Positions 55,507 to 64,000 of a stretch of DNA of 64,000 nt are shown here, one piece after another (position 1 is the first letter of the stretch; every line of letters starts with the position of its first letter). The translations under genes were made by a program, and so were the position numbers. The stretch lies in assembly GCF_016429215.1 (NCBI RefSeq), contig NZ_JAELUH010000018.1, positions 1-64,000 on the forward strand, written 5' to 3'. The DNA comes from Herbaspirillum sp. ASV7. Lineage in GTDB: Bacteria; Pseudomonadota; Gammaproteobacteria; Burkholderiales; Burkholderiaceae_D. The notes beneath the pieces were generated by a model. The model saw nothing but the letters and a program-made list of their open reading frames with translations, had not been told where the DNA came from and did not search any database.

Positions 55507-57264
55507 ATGAGTAGCGACAAGAAAGACAAGAGCCGCACACTGCGCTCGGCCGGCTGGTTCGGTACCGCCGACAAGAATGGCTTCATGTACCGCAGCTGGA
55601 TGAAGAACCAGGGCATCCCCGATCACGAATTCCAGGGCAAGCCGGTCATCGGCATCTGCAACACCTGGTCGGAGCTGACGCCCTGCAATGCCCACTTCCG
55701 CAAGATCGCCGAGCACGTGCGGCGCGGCATCATCGAGGCCGGTGGCTTCCCGGTGGAGTTCCCGGTGTTCTCCAACGGCGAATCCAACCTGCGTCCCACC
55801 GCCATGCTGACCCGCAACCTGGCCAGCATGGACGTGGAAGAATCGATCCGTGGCAATCCCATCGATGGCGTGGTGCTGCTGACCGGTTGCGACAAGACCA
55901 CGCCTGCCCTGCTGATGGGCGCGGCCAGCTGCGACGTGCCGGCCATCGTCGTGACCGGCGGTCCGATGTTGAACGGCAAGCACCAGGGCCGCGACATCGG
56001 TTCCGGTACCGTGGTGTGGCAATTGTCGGAGCAGGTCAAGGCCGGCGAGATCACCATCCACGATTTCATGGCGGCCGAAGCCGGCATGTCGCGTTCGGCC
56101 GGTACCTGCAACACCATGGGTACCGCTTCCACCATGGCCTGCATGGCCGAGTCGCTGGGTGTGTCGCTGCCGCACAATGCCGCCATTCCGGCCGTCGATG
56201 CGCGCCGCTATGTGCTCGCGCACCTGTCCGGCATGCGCATCGTCGACATGGTCTGGGAAGGCCTGACGCTGTCCAAGATCCTGACCCGCAAGGCCTTCGA
56301 GAACGCCATCCGTACCAATGCCGCCATCGGTGGTTCCACCAATGCCGTGATCCACCTGAAGGCCATTGCCGGCCGCATCGGCGTGGATCTGGAGCTGGAA
56401 GACTGGACCCGCATCGGCCGTGGCACCCCCACCATCGTCGACCTGCAGCCCTCGGGCCGCTACCTGATGGAAGAGTTCTACTACGCCGGCGGCCTGCCTG
56501 CCGTGCTGCGCCGCCTGGGCGAGGCCAAGCTCTTGCCGCACCCCGATGCGCTGACGGTGAACGGCCAGACCATGTGGGACAACGTCAAGGATGCGCCGAT
56601 CTATAACGACGAGGTGGTGCGTCCGCTGGCCAAGCCGCTCATCGACGACGGCGGCATCTGCATCCTGCGCGGCAACCTGGCGCCGCGCGGTGCGGTCCTG
56701 AAGCCCTCGGCGGCCACGCCCGAACTGATGAAGCATCGCGGTCGTGCCGTGGTCTTCGAAGATTTCGCGCACTACAAGGAACGCATCAACGATCCTGACC
56801 TGGATGTCGATGCCTCCTGCGTACTGGTGATGAAGAACGTCGGCCCCAAGGGTTACCCCGGCATGGCCGAGGTGGGCAACATGGGCTTGCCGCCCAAGGT
56901 GCTGGCCACGGGTGTGAAGGACATGGTGCGCATTTCGGATGCCCGCATGAGCGGCACCGCCTATGGCACCGTGATCCTGCACGTGGCGCCGGAGGCCGCT
57001 GCCGGTGGGCCGCTGGGCATCGTGCAGGATGGCGACTTCATCGAACTGGACGCCTACGCCGGCAAGTTGCAGCTCGACATCAGCGACGAGGAAATGCAGC
57101 GTCGCCTGGCCGAACGTGCCAAGGTACTGGCCGAACGCAAGCCCGAGATGGTCGGCGGCTACCAGTCGCTGTACGTGGATCGCGTGCTGCAGGCCGATGA
57201 AGGCTGCGACTTCGACTTCCTGGTGGGTTGCCGTGGCGCGGCCGTGCCCAAGCACTCGCACTGA
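55507..57264 (+). CDS. araC: L-arabonate dehydratase (IlvD/Edd family)
   Basis: A 585-residue [2Fe-2S] dehydratase matching the known rhizobial L-arabinonate dehydratase in nearly every block: LRSAGWFG, YRSWMKNQGIP, the Cys motifs TPCNAHFR, TGCDKTTPALLMGAASCD and SAGTCNTMGTAS, then IGGSTNAVIHL, ISDARMSGTAYGT and a C-terminus GCRGAAVPKHSH. It makes 2-keto-3-deoxy-L-arabonate from L-arabonate; related enzymes also act on D-fuconate and D-galactonate. Symbol araC here is for the dehydratase, not the regulator. Confidence 0.92.
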   Translation: MSSDKKDKSRTLRSAGWFGTADKNGFMYRSWMKNQGIPDHEFQGKPVIGICNTWSELTPCNAHFRKIAEHVRRGIIEAGGFPVEFPVFSNGESNLRPTAMLTRNLASMDVEESIRGNPIDGVVLLTGCDKTTPALLMGAASCDVPAIVVTGGPMLNGKHQGRDIGSGTVVWQLSEQVKAGEITIHDFMAAEAGMSRSAGTCNTMGTASTMACMAESLGVSLPHNAAIPAVDARRYVLAHLSGMRIVDMVWEGLTLSKILTRKAFENAIRTNAAIGGSTNAVIHLKAIAGRIGVDLELEDWTRIGRGTPTIVDLQPSGRYLMEEFYYAGGLPAVLRRLGEAKLLPHPDALTVNGQTMWDNVKDAPIYNDEVVRPLAKPLIDDGGICILRGNLAPRGAVLKPSAATPELMKHRGRAVVFEDFAHYKERINDPDLDVDASCVLVMKNVGPKGYPGMAEVGNMGLPPKVLATGVKDMVRISDARMSGTAYGTVILHVAPEAAAGGPLGIVQDGDFIELDAYAGKLQLDISDEEMQRRLAERAKVLAERKPEMVGGYQSLYVDRVLQADEGCDFDFLVGCRGAAVPKHSH

Positions 57265-57326
57265 TCTTTTACCATTCGAACGGGCTGGTGTCGCCGCGTG
57301 GCGACGCCGGCCGGCAAGGAAATTTC

Positions 57327-58112
57327 ATGAGCAATACCCCCCAGAACGTACAACTGGCGAGCTTCCCCAGCCTCAAGGGCAAGCGTGTCTTCATCACCGG
57401 TGGCGGCACCGGCATCGGCGCAGCCATCGTGGAAGCGTTTGCGCAACAGGGTGCGCACGTGGCGTTTGTCGATATTGCCCGGGAAGCCAGCGAATCCCTG
57501 TGCAAGGAACTGGCGGCCGCCGGTCATCCCGAGCCGCTGTTCCGTCACTGTGACCTGCGCGACATCCCGGCTTTCCAGAACACCATTGCCGAGCTGCAGG
57601 GCAAACTCGGCGACTTCGATGTGCTGGTCAACAATGCCGCCAATGACGAACGTCACAAGCTGGAAGACGTAACCCTCGATTACTGGAATGATCGCATCGC
57701 CATCAACCAGCGCCCGTCCTTCTTCGCCGTGCAATCGGTGGTGGAGGGGATGAAGCGTCGTGGTGGTGGCTCCATCATCAACTTCAGCTCCATCAGCTGG
57801 CATCAGTCCAGCGGCGGCTTCCCGGTCTACACCACGGCCAAGGCCTCGACCCTGGGCCTGACCCGTGGCCTGGCGCGTGACCTCGGTCCGCACAAGATCC
57901 GCGTCAACACCGTCACGCCGGGTTGGGTCATGACCGAGCGTCAGATCAAGCTGTGGCTGGATGAAGAAGGCAAGAAAGCCATTGCCCGCAACCAGTGCCT
58001 GCAGGAAGATCTGCTGCCCTGGCACCTGGCGCGCATGGTGCTGTTCCTGGCCGCTGATGACAGTGCGATGTGCACCGCCCAGGAATTCATCGTGGACGCG
58101 GGCTGGGTCTGA
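57327..58112 (+). CDS. SDR-family aldose 1-dehydrogenase
   Basis: A 261-residue short-chain dehydrogenase. The Rossmann GGGTGIG motif, NNAAND, catalytic Ser/Tyr/Lys (NFSSISWH, then VYTTAK) are all present. It strongly resembles Caulobacter XylB-type D-xylose dehydrogenase (SLKGKRVFITGGG, VLVNNA-ND-RHKL-DVT and INFSSISWH). It should oxidise L-arabinose, D-galactose, D-xylose or L-fucose to the lactone with NAD(P). The AAGGAAATTTC site precedes ATG 57327. Confidence 0.9.
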   Translation: MSNTPQNVQLASFPSLKGKRVFITGGGTGIGAAIVEAFAQQGAHVAFVDIAREASESLCKELAAAGHPEPLFRHCDLRDIPAFQNTIAELQGKLGDFDVLVNNAANDERHKLEDVTLDYWNDRIAINQRPSFFAVQSVVEGMKRRGGGSIINFSSISWHQSSGGFPVYTTAKASTLGLTRGLARDLGPHKIRVNTVTPGWVMTERQIKLWLDEEGKKAIARNQCLQEDLLPWHLARMVLFLAADDSAMCTAQEFIVDAGWV

Positions 58113-58165
58113 GGAAGGAGATCGGCATCTTCCCTTTGGGGAGGGGCTGCTCTGTTGGTGTCACG

Positions 58166-58198
58166 AAAAGAGTCGCCGGAGGGCGGCTCTTTTTTTTG
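58166..58198 (+). terminator. Terminator of the SDR gene
   Basis: AGAGTCGCC and GGCGGCTCT (one G-T pair) form a stem around GGAG, followed by eight T residues, about 55 bases after the SDR stop. Confidence 0.93.
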
Positions 58199-58397
58199 GT
58201 GGCTATCAAAACTTAGTTTTTGTTGTTTTTTTGCTGCTGCTTTTTTTAATTTTCTGTGGAACGAAAAATATCGAGTCGTTCGTTTTTTCTGTTTCGATCA
58301 GGTCGGCTTACTCTTCCTTACATTTCTTAATAAAACTCCGAGGCGAAATGAGGCTTGGCCGCCACATAATGCCCTGGCCGCACATCGCAGGCCGATA

Positions 58398-59339
58398 TCA
58401 GTAAATCATTTTCGCCACTTCACGGATGGCTTGCAGCACCAGGTTGGCCCCCGGGGAGAGCAGGTTGTCCTGGCGCGTGATGATGCCGAAGCCGGCCATG
58501 CGGCAGGGCAGCTCGATGGGCAGGATGTCCATCAGGCGCGCCTGCGTGTAGTAACGCGCCACCTCGGTGGGCATGGCGTAGATGAAATCGGTCTGCTGCA
58601 AGAGGCTGGTGATGAACAGGATGGCCGTGGTATCGACCACGTTGGAGGGCGGCGCCAGCCCTTGCTCGCGGAACATCTGGTCGCAGCGCGCGCGCAGGAT
58701 GCTGCCCTTGGGGGCCATGATCCAGGCCTCGCCAGCCAGGTCGGCCAGGCTCAGGTCGGTGCGCGACTGGAAGGGATGGCCCACGCGGGCGACCGCGCAG
58801 ACCGGTTCATCGGCCAGCTCTTCATAGGTCAGTCCGCTGCGGGCTTCCTCGTCGAGGATGCGGCCGATGATGAAATCGAGCTCGCCGTGCAGCAGGCGCG
58901 AGAGCAGGATGTTGCTGCTTTCCACCTCGACGCCGATGCGCAGCATCGGAGCGTTTTCTTTCACTCGCGCAATGGCCGGAGGCAACAAGGCCATGCCCGG
59001 CGAGAGGATCACGCCCACGTCGACCTGGCCGGACAGCCCCGATTTGAGCGCCACGATGTCTTCATGCGCCTTGGACAGGCTGGTCAGCGCCATGCGTGCA
59101 TGGCGGATCATCGCCTCGCCATAGATGCTGGGCCGCATGCCGCGCGGCAGGCGCTCGAACAGCGACACGCCCAGCATGTCCTCAAGGTCCTTGAGTTGCT
59201 TGGAAGCAGCCGGCTGCGTCATGTTCAGCTCGCTGGCGGCGCGGTGGATGTTGCGGGTGTCGTCGAGGGCGATGAGCAGAAGGAGTTGGCGGGTCTTCAA
59301 TCGCGCCCGCAGAAACCAGTTCGGATCACTGTTTTTCAT
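58398..59339 (-). CDS. LysR-family regulator, GbpR-like
   Basis: A 313-residue LysR protein. The HTH is RLKTRQLLLLIALDDTRNIHRAASELNMTQPAASKQLKDLE, followed by an effector domain starting GQVDVGVI. It resembles GbpR, the regulator of chvE in Agrobacterium. Lying between the chvE-mms-araC genes and a porin gene, it is divergent from the porin and probably controls sugar-uptake genes. A candidate binding motif occurs in its own upstream region and before chvE. Confidence 0.88.
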   Translation of the reverse strand: MKNSDPNWFLRARLKTRQLLLLIALDDTRNIHRAASELNMTQPAASKQLKDLEDMLGVSLFERLPRGMRPSIYGEAMIRHARMALTSLSKAHEDIVALKSGLSGQVDVGVILSPGMALLPPAIARVKENAPMLRIGVEVESSNILLSRLLHGELDFIIGRILDEEARSGLTYEELADEPVCAVARVGHPFQSRTDLSLADLAGEAWIMAPKGSILRARCDQMFREQGLAPPSNVVDTTAILFITSLLQQTDFIYAMPTEVARYYTQARLMDILPIELPCRMAGFGIITRQDNLLSPGANLVLQAIREVAKMIY

Positions 59340-59383
59340 AAGTCTCCGGGGGATGTTTTTTAGGTTTTGTAAGTCGAATTTTT

Positions 59384-59455
59384 ATTAGAAATTCATGATA
59401 TCAAATCGCATATCGGAAATGCTAAAGATTTCATTGGAAAGACATGAACGTAAAA
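59384..59455. promoter_or_regulatory. Candidate GbpR operator region between gbpR and porin 3
   Basis: Two related elements, ATTAGAAATTCATGA (59384-59398) and CTAAAGATTTCATTGGAAAGACATGAACGTA (starting 59422), occur about 45-115 bases upstream of gbpR. The second shares ATTGG-AAAGACAT with the chvE upstream region. Regulator binding is inferred. Confidence 0.45.
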
Positions 59456-59660
59456 ATTAGTATCTAGCCACATTCCGGGCTGTACAAACCATCGGACACA
59501 GCATCCGGAATGAAAGAAGAGAAGGTCGGGCAGCACCAAAACAAAAAGTTGGGAGACCGTCAGGGGTCCGTCAGGATTCAAGGGGTCTGAAGTGCAAGCG
59601 CTGCACGACCAAGCCCACCGACGAAAAAAATTTAAACGGCAATATCCACGGAGACTATTC

Positions 59661-60803
59661 ATGAAGCAAGTGAAGCCATCCTTTACTGGAGCAAAGACCC
59701 TGTGCGCGCTCGCGCTGATGGGTGCATTCTCGGCATCGGCACAAGCACAAACCAGCAGCGTCACCATCTACGGCCGTGTTGTGGCAGGTGTTGACTTCCA
59801 GACCAATGCAGGCACCAACGGTACCGGCTCCAAGTGGAGCGCGGCGAACAACCAGTGGGGTACCAGCATGATCGGCTTCAAGGGTACGGAAGATCTGGGC
59901 GGCGGTACCAATGCCTTCTTCCTGCTTGAATCTGGTTTCAATTCGACCAAGGGTAGCTTCAACGGTTCGGATACCAGCAACGGTAACGCACTGTTCAACC
60001 GCCGTTCCTACGTCGGCCTGTCGTCGGCGACCGCTGGCTCGATTAAATTCGGTAAGAACCTGTTCATCAACAATGACATCTGGTTCCTGGATCCCACTGG
60101 CCAACAAGCCATTGGTACCGCTACTCTGGTCAACAGCCGCAACTGGCCGGGCGCCAGCAACATCATCGAGTACAACAGCCCTGACATGGGCGGTTTCACG
60201 GTCAATCTGCAGACCAGCCTGGGTGAGAAGCCGGGCTCGTTCAATGGTGGCGTGGCCAACAACGGCACCAGTGACGGTCGCAAGGACGGCATCTCGCTGG
60301 CCTACCAGAAGAACGGCCTGGAACTGCGCGCCATCTATGACGTGGTTCGCGATTCCAACGGCAACTACAGCGATATCTGGGGTCATTCCAAGGAGCTGAT
60401 CCTGGGTGGTACCTACAAGTTCGACAAGCTGAAGATGTTTGTGGGTTATGAAAACCTGCGCGCACCGAATGCAGCTTCCGGCGCACCGGATCGCGCCAAC
60501 CAATATTGGCTGGGTGCCAACTACGACGTGACCCCGCAACTGCAACTGGTGGGTGCATGGTTCCACGTCAACGCCAACAATGCATCGGTTAGCGCCACAG
60601 GCGTGGGCAATGGCGGTGGCACTGCCAACCTGTATATGGCTGGTATCAACTACTTCCTGTCCAAGCGTACCCTGTTGTACGTCGACGTCGGTACCGTGCG
60701 CAATGGCACCGGTGCTGGCCATACCCTGGAAACCAGCGGCGACAATGGCGTTTCGGGTCTGAAGCAAACCGGCGGTTACTTCGGTATCGCCCACTCGTTC
60801 TGA
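59661..60803 (+). CDS. Gram-negative porin, OmpC-like (porin 3)
   Basis: A 380-residue porin. The signal peptide (KPSFTGAKTLCALALMGAFSASAQA) is followed by QTSSVTIYGRVVAG, the GGGTNAFFLLESGFN and NRRSYVGLSSATAG motifs and a C-terminal FGIAHSF. It differs from porins 1 and 2 in loops and lacks the RTNGERVNN loop motif. Divergent from gbpR and next to sugar genes, it probably lets sugar or sugar acids across the outer membrane. ATG 59661 follows GGAG (ACGGAGACTATTC). Confidence 0.92.
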   Translation: MKQVKPSFTGAKTLCALALMGAFSASAQAQTSSVTIYGRVVAGVDFQTNAGTNGTGSKWSAANNQWGTSMIGFKGTEDLGGGTNAFFLLESGFNSTKGSFNGSDTSNGNALFNRRSYVGLSSATAGSIKFGKNLFINNDIWFLDPTGQQAIGTATLVNSRNWPGASNIIEYNSPDMGGFTVNLQTSLGEKPGSFNGGVANNGTSDGRKDGISLAYQKNGLELRAIYDVVRDSNGNYSDIWGHSKELILGGTYKFDKLKMFVGYENLRAPNAASGAPDRANQYWLGANYDVTPQLQLVGAWFHVNANNASVSATGVGNGGGTANLYMAGINYFLSKRTLLYVDVGTVRNGTGAGHTLETSGDNGVSGLKQTGGYFGIAHSF

Positions 60804-60856
60804 TGTAGCGAACAGTAGTATCTGTAATCCTTCCTGAGGTGGTCTTGATGTAGTTG

Positions 60857-60883
60857 AGGGTGGGCGCAAGCCCACCCTTTTTT
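60857..60883 (+). terminator. Terminator of porin 3
   Basis: AGGGTGGGC and GCCCACCCT form a 9-base perfect stem with a GCAA loop, followed by six T residues, about 55 bases after the stop. Confidence 0.94.
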
Positions 60884-60994
60884 GTCGTTGTGGCGGGCAA
60901 TTTGCACGCCGGCGACCGGATGTAAATTGTTTTTATATTGTTTATCTCGTTTTTTTCGTTTTTCTCATCTCTTTGATTTGCAGGCGGAACCCCG

Positions 60995-61873
60995 ATGAAT
61001 GCGCAATTGCTGGTCGATGGACAACATGAACTGGGCGAAGGTGTGCTGTGGTGTGAACGTACGCAATCGGTCTTCTGGACCGACATCCACGCTGCCCGCC
61101 TGTGGAACTACCACCCGCAAAGCGGCGCCACGCGCAGCTGGGGCATGCCCGAGCGCCTGTGCTGCTATGCCTTCACGGCCGATCCCGAACAGTTGCTGAT
61201 CGGCCTGGCTTCGCGCCTGGCCTTCTTCCATCTCTCTACCGGCACCATCACGCCGATCTGCCGGGTCGAGGACGACCTCCCCACCACACGCCTGAATGAT
61301 GGCCGTTGCGATCGTCAGGGGCGTTTCGTCTTCGGCACCCTCAATGAGGATGCCGGCCGCGAACCCATCGCCAGCTTCTATCGGCTCAATACCGATCTCG
61401 TCCTGGAGCGCCTGCCGCTGCCGGGGATCGCCATTTCCAACAGCATCTGCTTCAGCCCCGATGGGCGGCTGATGTACCACTGCGACACCCTGACCAAGAA
61501 GATCATGGTCTGCGACTACGCGGCCTCCGGCGCGGTCAGCGGTCAGCGTGTCTTCGCCGACCTGGCGCAGCAGCCGGGCAGTCCTGACGGCTCCACCGTC
61601 GACGCCGACGGCTATGTCTGGAACGCCCAGTGGGGTGGCGCGCGGGTAGTGCGTTTTGCGCCCGATGGCAGTGTCGATCGCATCATCGACATCCCCGCTA
61701 CCCAGCCCAGCTGCGTGGCCTTCGGCGGCGCCGCCCTCGATACCCTTTACGTGACGACCGCCCATGAAGGCATGGACGCCCAGCAGCGCGCCCGGGATCC
61801 GTCGGCCGGCGCCTTGTTCTCGGTCACCCTGGAGGGCGTGCGCGGCTTGCCTGAAGCGCGTTTCGGCGCTTAG
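60995..61873 (+). CDS. SMP-30/gluconolactonase-family sugar lactonase
   Basis: A 292-residue six-bladed beta-propeller lactonase. Metal ligands: Glu in LGEGVLWCE, Asn in RLNDGRCDRQGRFVFGT, Asn in ISNSICFSPDGRLMYHCDT and Asp in SPDGSTVDADGYVW. It should open L-arabinono-, D-galactono- or L-fucono-lactone made by the SDR dehydrogenase. It starts at ATG 60995 with a GAACCCC upstream region and is convergent with the IclR gene. Confidence 0.92.
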   Translation: MNAQLLVDGQHELGEGVLWCERTQSVFWTDIHAARLWNYHPQSGATRSWGMPERLCCYAFTADPEQLLIGLASRLAFFHLSTGTITPICRVEDDLPTTRLNDGRCDRQGRFVFGTLNEDAGREPIASFYRLNTDLVLERLPLPGIAISNSICFSPDGRLMYHCDTLTKKIMVCDYAASGAVSGQRVFADLAQQPGSPDGSTVDADGYVWNAQWGGARVVRFAPDGSVDRIIDIPATQPSCVAFGGAALDTLYVTTAHEGMDAQQRARDPSAGALFSVTLEGVRGLPEARFGA

Positions 61874-61895
61874 GCAGAGCAGCCCCCCCGCTGGT

Positions 61896-62756
61896 TCAGG
61901 CGCCGAAGCTGGAATCGCCCATCAGGCGCGACAGCCGCGCCGAGATTTCCTGGACGATGCCTTGTACCTCGTCCAGGCTGGGATTGACCTTCTTGTCGAT
62001 GCGTTCGATGTAGGGGACGTTCAGGGCGGCCAGCATACGGTTGTTGGCGCCCATGATGGGGTAGGAAAGATTGATGACGCCGCGGATCTGGCGGCTCTCC
62101 ATGCGCGAGTGGCCGCGCTTGCGGGTCTCGTCGATCTGGCGCATCAGCTGCGCGGCTTCGATCTCCTGCTCGCCATCCATGCGCACATGCGCGGCCAGCA
62201 TGCTGGCGCGCTCGGCCTCGTCGCGGAAGGCTAGCAGCACATGGCCGGAGGCGGTATCGGTAAGGCTCACCAGCGCACCGACCTTGAGGCCAAAGGCCCA
62301 GCGTTCGGGGCTGTCGACCTGGGCCACCACGATCACGCGCCCCGCCTCGTAGACGGTCAGATGGCTGGATTGCACGGCGCGGTTGGCCAATTCACGCATG
62401 TGCGGCAGGGCAGTGCTGACCAGCGAGCGGATCGGCTGGTGGTGATGGGCCAGCTCGAACAGCTTCAGTGACAGGCGATAGTGGTCATTGTCGGCGATCA
62501 GGTAGCCGCGCTGCTCCAGCGTCACCACCATGCGGAAGATCTCGTTGACGCTGCGCCCCAGTTGCCGGGAAATCTGGTTCAGGGTCAGCATCTGCTCGGA
62601 ACGGCTCAGCAGTTCCAGGATATCCAGTCCCTTGTCCAGCGCCGGCGCGGCATAGCGGGTCTTGGTGGCGCCATGGTCATCATCGGTGTCGGTGAGCGCG
62701 GCGGCGGTCTGCACGGCATCGGCGTCGGAGGGATTGATTTTCCTGGTTCTGGGCAT
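61896..62756 (-). CDS. IclR-family transcriptional regulator
   Basis: A 286-residue regulator. After a short unconserved N-terminus, the winged HTH (ALDKGLDILELLSRSEQMLTLNQISRQLGRSVNEIFRMVVTLE) is followed by the IclR effector domain with SSHLTVYEAGRVIVVAQVDSPE and RGVINLSYPIMG. It is divergent from the fuconate-dehydratase gene, so it probably controls that gene. Repeats CCGAAATT upstream may be its site. Confidence 0.9.
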   Translation of the reverse strand: MPRTRKINPSDADAVQTAAALTDTDDDHGATKTRYAAPALDKGLDILELLSRSEQMLTLNQISRQLGRSVNEIFRMVVTLEQRGYLIADNDHYRLSLKLFELAHHHQPIRSLVSTALPHMRELANRAVQSSHLTVYEAGRVIVVAQVDSPERWAFGLKVGALVSLTDTASGHVLLAFRDEAERASMLAAHVRMDGEQEIEAAQLMRQIDETRKRGHSRMESRQIRGVINLSYPIMGANNRMLAALNVPYIERIDKKVNPSLDEVQGIVQEISARLSRLMGDSSFGA

Positions 62757-63165
62757 GGTGGCCTGGTCGCTCGTGTCGAGGTGGGATATACCTTGGATTC
62801 CCGAAATTATTTGAATGATTGCCGAAATTTCCGGTCTGGATTGTAGGCGATTTTATAGATGATGCAATTTTATTTGTAAAAGTTTTTTTTACTGGTTCAA
62901 ACATTGTTTATGTTTTGTCATTCATTAATCGATATCAGTCGTTCCCGAAACTTCATCGGCTTCGCCTGTCATTGAGAGGATAATCAAGGTTATGCTCTGT
63001 CACCCACATATGAAAAGTAATTTTATTTGTGAGTGAATCGGGGCTCGGGCCCCATAGACGATAAAAATGGCAGGTCGCCCAAAGCGCAGCCTGCCCGCCG
63101 AGGAGACCGGCGTACGCCCACGTTGGCAGCGTGCCGTCAGGATCGGCGATCCAACCTAGAGACCG
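62757..63165. promoter_or_regulatory. Divergent promoter region between IclR and the fuconate dehydratase
   Basis: About 410 bases with no gene. The segment 62790-63030 is AT-rich. CCGAAATT occurs at 62801 and 62822 (21 bases, two helical turns apart) and a similar CCGAAACTT at about 62946; these may be IclR sites. Confidence 0.55.
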
Positions 63166-64000
63166 ATGACCAAGATTACCGCCATGCGCGTGCTGGACGT
63201 GCGCTTTCCCACCTCGCAATCGCTCGATGGTTCGGACGCGATGAATCCGGATCCGGATTATTCGGCGGCCTACGTCATCCTCGATACCGACAACGACGCG
63301 TTGAAGGGTCATGGCCTGACCTTCACCATCGGTCGCGGCAACGAGATCTGCTGTGCGGCCATCCGCGCCATGGAACACCTGGTGGTGGGCCTGGAGCTGG
63401 AATGGATTGCTGCCGACATGGGCCGCTTCTGGCGCCATGTCACCTCCGACAGCCAGCTGCGCTGGATCGGCCCGGACAAGGGCGCCATCCACCTGGCCAC
63501 CGGTGCGGTGGTCAATGCCGCCTGGGACCTGTGGGCCAAGGCCGCCGGCAAGCCGTTGTGGCAACTGGTGGCCGACATGTCGCCCGAGGAACTGGTGCGC
63601 ACCATCGACTTCCGCTACCTCAGCGATTGCATCACCCCCGATGAAGCACTGGCCCTGCTGCGCGCGAAGGAAGGTGGCAAGGCAGAGCGCCTGCGCATCC
63701 TGCAGCAGGAGGGCTATCCCTGCTACACCACCTCGGCCGGCTGGCTGGGCTACGACGATGCCAAGCTGCGCCGCCTGTGCCAGGAAGCCATCGATGCCGG
63801 CTTCAGTCACGTCAAGCTCAAGGTCGGTCGCGACCTGGAAGACGACAAGCGCCGCGTGCGCATCGCCCGCGAGGTGCTGGGGCCGGAGCGCCGCCTGATG
63901 ATCGATGCCAACCAGGTCTGGGAAGTGGACCAGGCCATCGACTGGGTCAATGCCCTGGCCTTTGCCCAGCCCTGGTTCATCGAGGAACCGACTTCCCCCG
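63166..64000 (+). CDS. L-fuconate dehydratase-like enolase-superfamily enzyme, 3' end cut
   Basis: The first 278 residues of an enzyme of the mandelate-racemase/fuconate-dehydratase group run to the window end. It starts MTKITAMRVLDVRFPTS and has GLTFTIGRGNE, VVNAAWDLWAKAAGKPLW, the catalytic Lys pair in SHVKLKVG, metal Asp in LMIDANQVWEV and Glu in FIEEPTSP. It dehydrates L-fuconate to 2-keto-3-deoxy-L-fuconate in the family. The frame has no long gap, and the start at 63166 has only a weak ribosome site (AGAG). Confidence 0.93.
   Translation, partial: MTKITAMRVLDVRFPTSQSLDGSDAMNPDPDYSAAYVILDTDNDALKGHGLTFTIGRGNEICCAAIRAMEHLVVGLELEWIAADMGRFWRHVTSDSQLRWIGPDKGAIHLATGAVVNAAWDLWAKAAGKPLWQLVADMSPEELVRTIDFRYLSDCITPDEALALLRAKEGGKAERLRILQQEGYPCYTTSAGWLGYDDAKLRRLCQEAIDAGFSHVKLKVGRDLEDDKRRVRIAREVLGPERRLMIDANQVWEVDQAIDWVNALAFAQPWFIEEPTSP

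Noticed and set aside
54137..57261. Two long - strand frames opposite mmsB and L-arabonate dehydratase
   Set aside because: Both sit against genes with clear catalytic or membrane motifs, and have His/Gln/Asp-rich low-complexity products.
62953..63810. A 285-residue frame on the - strand opposite the fuconate dehydratase gene
   Set aside because: It is the shadow of a gene with clear enolase-superfamily residues on the + strand.

Overview
The window is about 64 kb of GC-rich chromosomal DNA from a betaproteobacterium. Gene content and protein sequences look like Oxalobacteraceae, most likely Herbaspirillum or a close relative. The signs are several OmpC-type porins with a QSSVTIYG mature start, a DUF4148 protein, a YaeQ protein, groESL behind a CIRCE element, a PEP-CTERM protein behind a sigma-54-like promoter, and many non-phosphorylative sugar-acid genes. 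The species call is an inference. I saw no rRNA, tRNA, CRISPR array, insertion sequence or prophage.

Layout. 1-1395: 3' part of an unrecognised gene. 1420-6921: LacI-type regulator, then a TRAP substrate-binding protein, a VOC protein, a RuBisCO-like protein and a four-carbon-acid-sugar kinase, with tight start/stop overlaps. This looks like a catabolic operon for an unusual sugar acid, possibly of the 3-oxo-isoapionate type. 6918-24000: mostly housekeeping and general genes: AidB-like acyl-CoA dehydrogenase, cysM, small HTH protein, DUF1415, yaeQ, phosphotransferase plus TonB receptor, mltB, histone-deacetylase-like hydrolase, LysR/MFS pair, ylqF and metNIQ.

24500-29260 is the most unusual part. 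A YefM/YoeB-like toxin-antitoxin pair plus a porin lies on the + strand, and a diverged copy of the same unit lies on the - strand. The order is antitoxin-toxin-porin / porin-toxin-antitoxin, an inverted paralogous duplication. 29525-37800: groEL-groES with a perfect CIRCE operator, an alpha/beta hydrolase, the PEP-CTERM protein, an EAL phosphodiesterase, methionine aminopeptidase and a LysR regulator.

37990-64000 is a sugar-acid catabolic region: a first IlvD/Edd dehydratase, a FrnE-like DsbA protein and an MFS exporter; dgoD-dgoA-dgoK and an aldose epimerase on the - strand; divergent ytfQ-ytfR-ytfT-yjfF transporter genes; chvE-mmsA-mmsB; L-arabonate dehydratase; an SDR aldose dehydrogenase; a GbpR-like LysR regulator; a porin; an SMP-30 lactonase; an IclR regulator; and the start of an L-fuconate dehydratase gene cut by the window end. 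Together these give uptake (porin, two ABC systems), oxidation to a lactone (SDR), lactone opening (SMP-30), and for galactonate a full route to pyruvate and glyceraldehyde 3-phosphate (DgoD, DgoK, DgoA). For L-arabinose the genes reach dehydration of arabonate; the later steps are not in the window.
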